Origin: Flavobacteriaceae bacterium | Lineage (GTDB): Bacteria; Bacteroidota; Bacteroidia; Flavobacteriales; Flavobacteriaceae | DNA: 11,153 bases | Assembly (NCBI GenBank): GCA_947461915.1 | Contig: CANHNG010000024.1 | Location: 1 to 11,153 of the forward strand | Direction: 5' to 3' | Shown: positions 6,932-11,153 of the stretch, in pieces | Layout of the letters: each line of letters starts with the position of its first letter | Numbering within the stretch: the stretch's first letter is position 1 | Position numbers and translations under genes: made by a program | The notes under the pieces: model-generated | What the model saw: only the letters and a program-made list of their open reading frames with translations | Databases searched by the model: none | What the model was told of the DNA's origin: nothing

Positions 6932-7660
6932 ATGAAACGAATCAAACTCGATGCCATAGATTCCACAAATGAGTTCCTCAAGGGATTGTCTGCTAAACAA
7001 GCTGTGGAAAATTTCACTGTGGTTACCGCCGAAAATCAAACAAAAGGCAAGGGGCAAATGGGTGCTGTATGGGTTTCTGAGCCAAGCAAAAACTTGATAA
7101 TGAGTGTTTTGATAAAGGATTTTGCGAAAAATAGCACCCAAATTTTTGATGTCAATATAGCGATGTCCGTCTTAATAATTCAGGCATTAGAAGGCTTTGG
7201 AATTCCTGAATTAAGTATTAAATGGCCAAACGACATTATGTCATATAATAAAAAGATAGGTGGAGTTCTCATTGAAAATAGCATAAAAAGCGATGGGAGT
7301 ATCTTTTCGATTGTGGGTTTGGGCTTGAATGTCAACCAAACGAATTTTGAACAATTGCCAAAGGCCTCTTCTTTAACCGCAATTTGTAATACACCTTTTG
7401 ACAAAGAAGAAATTCTTTTGAGGATTGTCCAAGAACTAGAACAAAATATGGGGTCTTGGAATGAAAACCCGGGTTTATTTCGGTTGGAGTATACCAACAA
7501 GCTATTCAAAAAAGGAATTCCAACGCCCTTTGAAGATCAGAAGCAACACCAATTCATGGGGATTATTCAAGGGGTTTCCTCCATTGGAAAGCTTCGGATT
7601 CTTTTAGAAAATGATACCGTTTCTGAGTTTGATATTAAAGAAATACAAATGCTGTATTAA
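6932..7660 (+). CDS. birA: Biotin--[acetyl-CoA-carboxylase] ligase, monofunctional
   Basis: This enzyme activates biotin with ATP and transfers it to the biotin carboxyl carrier protein used in fatty-acid synthesis. The 242-residue protein starts directly in the catalytic domain (DSTN, 10-13). It therefore lacks the N-terminal winged helix of the E. coli BirA repressor and should not bind DNA. The biotinyl-AMP loop is KGKGQMGAVW (38-47), a divergent form of the usual GRGRxGRxW. KWPND (97-101), catalytic-type Lys108 in KKIGGVLIEN and GLGLNVN (129-135) are intact. A small SH3-like C-terminal domain covers about 195-242. It is divergent from rsfS and ends in a hairpin region shared with the convergent SRPBCC gene. 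Confidence 0.95.
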   Translation: MKRIKLDAIDSTNEFLKGLSAKQAVENFTVVTAENQTKGKGQMGAVWVSEPSKNLIMSVLIKDFAKNSTQIFDVNIAMSVLIIQALEGFGIPELSIKWPNDIMSYNKKIGGVLIENSIKSDGSIFSIVGLGLNVNQTNFEQLPKASSLTAICNTPFDKEEILLRIVQELEQNMGSWNENPGLFRLEYTNKLFKKGIPTPFEDQKQHQFMGIIQGVSSIGKLRILLENDTVSEFDIKEIQMLY

Positions 7661-7717
7661 GATCATTTACAAAAAAACGCTCAACTTGAGCTGAAAGTTT
7701 TTTGTTTATAAAAGATC
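7661..7717. terminator. Imperfect bidirectional terminator hairpin between birA and the SRPBCC gene
   Basis: The intergenic space folds as an imperfect stem. An inner GCTCAA/TTGAGC stem (7679-7684 with 7686-7691) sits inside AAAAAAC/GTTTTTT (7672-7678 with 7697-7703), with a 5-nt bulge, and GATC recurs at both outer edges (7661-7664 and 7714-7717). T-rich tracts follow on both strands, suiting two convergent genes. It is weaker than the other hairpins because of the bulge and one-base loop. Confidence 0.55.
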
Positions 7718-7720
7718 CAA

Positions 7721-8113
7721 TTACAATTTTGGCATATTCACAGCCAAAGTCTCTATGAATTTTCCAATCGGGCCTTTAATCATCATGGCCATCATGGCGT
7801 TGAATTCGCCTTCAAAAAGCAATTGCACATTGGAGGAGTTTTCTGAAAGGGGATTAATATCTGCCTCCAAAGTAAAAGGTAATTTGTCGCTGGCAGCCCC
7901 TAAAACTAGTTTAGTTGGCGCCACTTTTTCTTTCATTTTAAGTTTTATTTCGGGCATTCCGCTCAGTCCAAAAACAAAAGAATCATCGCCAAGGACTTCA
8001 AATTTAGCGATATTGTCGGGCATTAATTTCTCAAAATTTCTTACATCACTCAATAAATCAAATAATTCTTGAGCCGATTTTCCTACAGTAACTCTGGGAC
8101 TTTCTAAATTCAT
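7721..8113 (-). CDS. SRPBCC/START-like fold protein
   Basis: This is a 130-residue soluble protein resembling small SRPBCC proteins, which bind hydrophobic ligands in a helix-grip cavity. It opens with a first beta-strand (LESPRVTVGKS), then helix ELFDLLSDVRNFEKLMPDNI (16-35), a typical SRPBCC layout. Alternating beta-strands follow (residues 36-104), and a long C-terminal helix begins after FEGEFNAMMAMMIKG. No catalytic residues or ligand are evident. It lies 54 nt downstream of pyrE in the same direction with no terminator or clear promoter in the gap, so it is probably cotranscribed with pyrE. No link to pyrimidine synthesis is implied. Confidence 0.82.
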   Translation of the reverse strand: MNLESPRVTVGKSAQELFDLLSDVRNFEKLMPDNIAKFEVLGDDSFVFGLSGMPEIKLKMKEKVAPTKLVLGAASDKLPFTLEADINPLSENSSNVQLLFEGEFNAMMAMMIKGPIGKFIETLAVNMPKL

Positions 8114-8167
8114 TTTTTAATTTTTAATTCCGAAGTTTTGGGATAATAGTCTTAAATAAATCAATTT

Positions 8168-8815
8168 TTATACTGCAATGCCCCAAGTTGATGGACTTAG
8201 ATTCCATTCTCTCAACGTTTGCTCTTCTTCCTCTGTGATGTATCTTTTGGCAACGGCCAAATTCAACAAATTTTGATAATTGCTAAGGGTAAATAAGTCA
8301 ACATTGGCATTCTTGAAGTTTTCTTGGGCAATGTCAAAACCATAAGTAAATATGGCAGCCATCCCTTTTATGTTAGCTCCTGCAGCACGCAAAGCTTCAA
8401 CAGCGAGCAAACTACTGTTTCCTGTGCTGATTAAATCTTCTACAATAACCACGTTTTGTCCTTTTTGCAGAAAACCTTCCACTTGGTTTTGTCTGCCATG
8501 TTTTTTGGGTTCCGGTCGGACATACACAAAAGGCAAACCCAAACTTTCAGCAACTAAAATTCCAATGCCAATGGCTCCTGTAGCCACGCCAGCAATGACA
8601 TCTGGCTTTCCAAATTGCTTTTCGATATTTTTTACAAATTCATCGCGAACATAATTTCTGATGGTTGGAAAAGACAGAATTAATCGGTTATCACAATAAA
8701 TAGGTGATTGCCATCCTGAAGCCCATGTAAAAGGATTTCTTGGATTCAATTTAATTGCATTTATTTGCAAAAGTAATTCGGCAGTTTTCTCGGCAGTATC
8801 TTTATTAAATATCAT
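8168..8815 (-). CDS. pyrE: Orotate phosphoribosyltransferase
   Basis: This enzyme converts orotate and PRPP to orotidine 5'-monophosphate, the fifth step of de novo pyrimidine synthesis, in the cytoplasm. From the ATG at 8815 the product is 215 residues, the usual length. The PRPP-binding motif is VVIVEDLISTGNS (122-134), with Glu-Asp in place of the more common Asp-Asp. GVATGAIGIG (76-85) and the mobile-loop region RPEPKKHGRQNQ (100-111) with Lys104, Lys105 and His106 are in place. The frame stays open upstream to 8878, but that extension would run through the NUDIX start, has no family similarity and lies upstream of the promoter, so the MIFNKDTAEK start is preferred. The SRPBCC gene follows. 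Confidence 0.96.
   Translation of the reverse strand: MIFNKDTAEKTAELLLQINAIKLNPRNPFTWASGWQSPIYCDNRLILSFPTIRNYVRDEFVKNIEKQFGKPDVIAGVATGAIGIGILVAESLGLPFVYVRPEPKKHGRQNQVEGFLQKGQNVVIVEDLISTGNSSLLAVEALRAAGANIKGMAAIFTYGFDIAQENFKNANVDLFTLSNYQNLLNLAVAKRYITEEEEQTLREWNLSPSTWGIAV
8797..8804 (+). promoter_or_regulatory. Weak -7-like element for the NUDIX gene, inside pyrE
   Basis: TATCTTTA is one mismatch from TAnnTTTG and lies 18 nt before the NUDIX ATG, with TTC (one mismatch from TTG) 17 nt upstream. Both lie in the pyrE coding sequence. It is the best candidate in a region that must hold this promoter, but the match is not strong. Confidence 0.25.
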
Positions 8816-8819
8816 AGTA

Positions 8820-8848
8820 CAAATGTATAAAGTTTTTGTGAACGACAA
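8820..8848 (-). promoter_or_regulatory. Consensus Bacteroidota promoter for pyrE
   Basis: On the minus strand, TTG (8848-8846) is followed by an 18-nt spacer and TACATTTG (8827-8820), matching the TTG-N17-20-TAnnTTTG consensus fully. Only 4 nt separate the box from the pyrE ATG, so transcription should begin at or next to the start codon. The whole promoter lies in the 5' end of the NUDIX gene, and the -7 box contains that gene's ATG. Confidence 0.75.
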
Positions 8849-9428
8849 ACCACTTTTTTTGACAAATGAAATCTCCAAAGAGACTAATTTTCAACTTTTC
8901 TTGTTAGAGAGTGTTGATATCGTTCAGCTTATAATTAAAATATTTCAAAATAAAATTCAGAAGGCTTACCTCTACCACCCTGATGAAAAGCAGATTATGA
9001 AAACCTTGAAATCAAAAATCCCTGTCAATAAGGCCGGAGGAGGATTGGTTTACAACAAAAAAGGAGAGGTTTTATTTATTTTTAGAGGCGGAAAATGGGA
9101 TTTGCCGAAGGGCGGAATTGAAAAAGGTGAGGATATTGAAGCCACTGCCATGCGTGAAGTGGAAGAAGAAACGGGTGTCAAACAGTTGACAATTACCAAA
9201 AAATTGCAAAAAACCTATCATGTATTCAAAAGAAACGGAGTTTACAAACTAAAAGTCACCCATTGGTTTGAAATGACTTCTGATTTTGAGGAAACTCCAG
9301 TAGGGCAAATCGAAGAAGGAATCGAAAAGGCAGCGTGGTTTCACCCAAATGAAATTCCAGAAATTTTAAAAAATTCTTATGAGAATATTAAATTGTTGTT
9401 TGAAGAAGATAATATTAGTTTTCAATAG
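8823..9428 (+). CDS. NUDIX hydrolase
   Basis: This is a 201-residue Mg2+-dependent hydrolase expected to cleave a nucleoside diphosphate linked to another group; the substrate is unknown. The Nudix box is complete at residues 97-119: Gly97, Glu103, then REVEEETGV from Arg111. KWDLPKGG leads into it, as in many NUDIX proteins. The first 68 residues (starting MYKVFVNDKP) form an extra N-terminal region with no motif I can name. The C-terminal part (GIEKAAWFHPNEIPE) is the usual NUDIX end. Its ATG is 7 bp from the divergent pyrE ATG, so the promoters overlap coding sequence. The DbpA-like helicase gene follows 121 bp downstream with its own promoter. Confidence 0.94.
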   Translation: MYKVFVNDKPLFLTNEISKETNFQLFLLESVDIVQLIIKIFQNKIQKAYLYHPDEKQIMKTLKSKIPVNKAGGGLVYNKKGEVLFIFRGGKWDLPKGGIEKGEDIEATAMREVEEETGVKQLTITKKLQKTYHVFKRNGVYKLKVTHWFEMTSDFEETPVGQIEEGIEKAAWFHPNEIPEILKNSYENIKLLFEEDNISFQ

Positions 9429-9537
9429 TCCGTCCCAAAGTCTCGGGAGCAGAATTTTGAATTTAGCTTTAAGTTGTTAATTGGTTTCGATTTTTTGAGC
9501 TGAATACTAAAAAACTGAACACTGCCAACTTTTCTGT

Positions 9538-9545
9538 TATCTTTG
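9538..9545 (+). promoter_or_regulatory. -7 box of the helicase promoter, predicted leaderless
   Basis: TATCTTTG is a perfect TAnnTTTG match ending 4 nt before the helicase ATG, the same spacing as at pyrE. A CTG (one mismatch from TTG) lies 20 nt upstream at 9515-9517. The transcription start would fall on or next to the ATG. Confidence 0.6.
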
Positions 9546-9549
9546 CAGA

Positions 9550-10887
9550 ATGAATAAAAATCATCATTCCAACAATATATTACTTAACTTAGGTATAGAA
9601 AACCTTAACGAAATGCAAGTTGCTGCCCAAGAAACAATATTGATTGACAACAATATTTTACTGCTTTCGCCTACCGGTTCAGGAAAAACACTCGCTTTCC
9701 TTTTGCCGATTTTCGAAATGTTAAAACCCGAAATATTGTCTGTTCAATGTTTGATTCTGGTTCCATCACGTGAATTAGCCTTGCAAATTGAGCAAGTTTG
9801 GAAAAAAATGGGAACGGCATACAAAGTAAATGTGTGTTACGGCGGACATTCCATCGATACCGAAATCAAAAATTTAAGCAATCCGCCAGCCATTTTAATT
9901 GGAACTCCAGGCAGAATTGCAGATCACATAGATCGATGCACTTTTCGTTTGGACAAAATTGAGACTTTAATTCTGGACGAATTCGACAAGTCTTTGCAGT
10001 TGGGTTTTCACGAGCAAATGTCTTTTATAATTGGAAAATTATCGAAACTAAACAAACGTGTTTTGGTTTCGGCAACTTCTGATATCGAAATTCCAAAATA
10101 TACCAGAGTTGTGAACCCTGCGATTTTGGATTTTATTCCTGCCGAAGAACAAGCAAGTAATCTTGTGATGAAAATGGTGGTTTCAAAAGAAAAAGACAAA
10201 ATCGGGAGTTTGTTCAACTTGATTTGTTCACTAAAATCTCAATCGGCATTGGTGTTTTGCAACCATCGCGATGCGGCAGAGCGCATTAGTGACACTTTGA
10301 ACGAAAAAGGAATATATGCCACCTACTATCACGGCGGAATGGATCAGGACGAGCGCGAACGCGCTTTAATACAATTCAGAAACGGAAGTGTGAGTTATTT
10401 AATCACCACGGATTTGGCCGCACGTGGTCTCGATATTCCCGAAATGAAGCACGTAATTCATTACCATTTGCCTTCCAAAGAAGATGAATTCACGCACAGA
10501 AACGGAAGAACAGCAAGAATGTTGGCCTCCGGAACAGCTTATGTCATTGCGCACGATAGTGAAAAAAAGCTGGACTATATTGATTACGGAATGCCAATAT
10601 TAAAAGTGGAAAATTCTACGACCTTGCCAAAACCACCCGAATTTCAAACCATCTACATCAGTGGTGGAAAGAAAAATAAATTGAATAAAATTGATGTTGT
10701 AGGTTTCTTTTCCCAAAAAGGAAAATTGGAGAAAGGCGACTTGGGATTAATCGAAGTGAAGGATTTTATTTCGTTTGCAGCCGTAAAATTTAACAAAGTA
10801 AAAGACTTCCTTCATAATATCAAGGATGAAAAAATGAAAGGCAAGAAATTCAAAATTGAGGTTGCGAGAAAGGTGATTAAGAAATAG
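9550..10887 (+). CDS. DEAD-box RNA helicase, DbpA-like, with DEFD in motif II
   Basis: This is an ATP-dependent RNA helicase of 445 residues. Motifs in order: Q motif with Gln23, motif I SPTGSGKT (40-47), Ia VPSRELALQ (71-79), GTPGR (118-122), motif II DEFD (143-146) in place of DEAD, motif III SAT (174-176), motif IV LVFCNH (224-229), motif V TTDLAARGLD (276-285) and motif VI HRNGRTAR (316-323). The C-terminal region (about 367-441, from TIYISGGKKNK to KKFKIEVA) matches the RNA-binding domain of DbpA, which targets 23S rRNA hairpin 92, so a role in large-subunit assembly is inferred. The N-terminal extension is short, and the start is fixed by the Q motif and the promoter box. A strong terminator follows downstream. 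Confidence 0.94.
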   Translation: MNKNHHSNNILLNLGIENLNEMQVAAQETILIDNNILLLSPTGSGKTLAFLLPIFEMLKPEILSVQCLILVPSRELALQIEQVWKKMGTAYKVNVCYGGHSIDTEIKNLSNPPAILIGTPGRIADHIDRCTFRLDKIETLILDEFDKSLQLGFHEQMSFIIGKLSKLNKRVLVSATSDIEIPKYTRVVNPAILDFIPAEEQASNLVMKMVVSKEKDKIGSLFNLICSLKSQSALVFCNHRDAAERISDTLNEKGIYATYYHGGMDQDERERALIQFRNGSVSYLITTDLAARGLDIPEMKHVIHYHLPSKEDEFTHRNGRTARMLASGTAYVIAHDSEKKLDYIDYGMPILKVENSTTLPKPPEFQTIYISGGKKNKLNKIDVVGFFSQKGKLEKGDLGLIEVKDFISFAAVKFNKVKDFLHNIKDEKMKGKKFKIEVARKVIKK

Positions 10888-10936
10888 GAGGAGTAGTGTT
10901 CAGATTTGCTTCGCCTGTTCGCCATTCTGGCTCGAG
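10888..10936. other. Noncoding stretch between helicase stop and TCAGATT repeat
   Basis: No gene is visible in these 49 bp. It has a GC-richer patch than the surroundings with TTCGCC twice (around 10910-10923) and GGCTCGAG near its end. It may be part of a dispersed extragenic element, but a single copy cannot show that. Confidence 0.35.
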
Positions 10937-10964
10937 TCAGATTTCAGATTTCAGATTTCAGATT
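10937..10964 (+). repeat. Heptad tandem repeat TCAGATT x4
   Basis: Four perfect head-to-tail copies of a 7-bp unit lie 49 nt after the helicase stop, with one isolated identical copy at 10900-10906. It is noncoding and precedes the terminator. Confidence 0.95.
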
Positions 10965-10994
10965 AAGAAGGTTAAACATCTCTCTTCAAAAATA

Positions 10995-11040
10995 AAAAAA
11001 ACGAAAACGTCTTGATTTCTCAATACGTTTTCGTTTTTTT
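10995..11040. terminator. Strong terminator after the helicase gene
   Basis: A perfect 16-bp inverted repeat (10995-11010 with 11025-11040) has a GC-containing core, CGAAAACGT, flanked by a run of A and a run of T. A further TTGA/TCAA stem with a 4-nt TTTC loop lies inside. The symmetry lets it work in both directions. It is about 107 nt past the helicase stop. Confidence 0.9.
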
Positions 11041-11147
11041 GCTAACTGCTAACTGCTAACTGCTAACTGCTAACTGCTAACTGCTAACTGCTAACTGCTA
11101 ACTGCTAACTGCTAACTGCTAACTGCTAACTGCTAACTGCTAACTGC
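11041..11147 (+). repeat. Heptad tandem repeat GCTAACT x15
   Basis: Fifteen perfect copies of a 7-bp unit plus two bases (107 bp) begin directly after the terminator T-run and end six bases before the window edge, where the sequence changes to CGTCTA. Because 7 and 3 share no factor, every frame meets a stop codon within each 21 bp on both strands (TAA forward, TAG reverse), so it is noncoding. No protein-binding or origin motif is recognised in it. Confidence 0.97.
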
Positions 11148-11153
11148 CGTCTA

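Noticed and set aside
8816..8878. Longer start for pyrE at 8878
   Set aside because: The 21 extra residues have no family similarity, would be coded across the NUDIX start, and lie upstream of the consensus promoter that ends 4 nt before the ATG at 8815.
11041..11147. CRISPR array or iteron-type origin
   Set aside because: The 7-bp units are contiguous with no spacers, so it is not CRISPR. No dnaA box, replication gene or AT-rich unwinding region accompanies it, so an origin is not supported.

Overview
The window reads as a chromosomal segment of a flavobacterium-like member of the Bacteroidota. The DNA is AT-rich. The promoter-like elements match the Bacteroidota consensus (TTG, about 17-20 nt, TAnnTTTG) rather than the sigma70 consensus, and Shine-Dalgarno sequences are largely absent. 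The gene order (birA / rsfS-ftsH-LUD-cdsA-psd-acyl-CoA-binding protein, and divergent pyrE / NUDIX) is, from memory, familiar in Flavobacteriaceae. No phage, transposase, CRISPR array or RNA gene was recognised.

Left part (1-4314): the 3' part of a GH13 alpha-amylase gene enters from the left edge and ends stop-to-stop against a leftward five-gene cluster. In transcription order (minus strand) the cluster is LUD-domain protein, cdsA, psd, acyl-CoA-binding protein and a lipoprotein Mn-type superoxide dismutase. Its gaps are 1 nt, an 11-nt overlap, a 4-nt ATGA overlap and 10 nt, so it is very likely one operon. CdsA makes CDP-diacylglycerol and Psd makes phosphatidylethanolamine, so the core is phospholipid synthesis, with an acyl-CoA carrier and an exported SOD attached.

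Middle (4315-7720): a strong hairpin terminator separates this operon from rsfS-ftsH, also leftward, which encode a ribosome silencing factor and the membrane AAA protease. birA (a biotin ligase without the DNA-binding domain) diverges from rsfS across a 186-bp intergenic region and ends at an imperfect hairpin shared with the convergent SRPBCC gene.

Right part (7721-11153): pyrE and an SRPBCC-fold gene run leftward. A NUDIX hydrolase and a DbpA-like RNA helicase run rightward. The pyrE and NUDIX start codons are only 7 bp apart, and a consensus pyrE promoter contains the NUDIX start codon. Both pyrE and the helicase have a perfect TAnnTTTG box ending 4 nt before the ATG, predicting leaderless mRNAs. 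After the helicase comes a noncoding tail with a 4-copy heptad repeat (TCAGATT), a 16-bp perfect-stem terminator and a 15-copy heptad array (GCTAACT) reaching almost to the window edge.

Most of the window is housekeeping. The least explained parts are the heptad arrays, the interlocked pyrE/NUDIX start region, the composition of the phospholipid operon and the DEFD variant of helicase motif II. I did not find a clear undescribed defence or mobile system.
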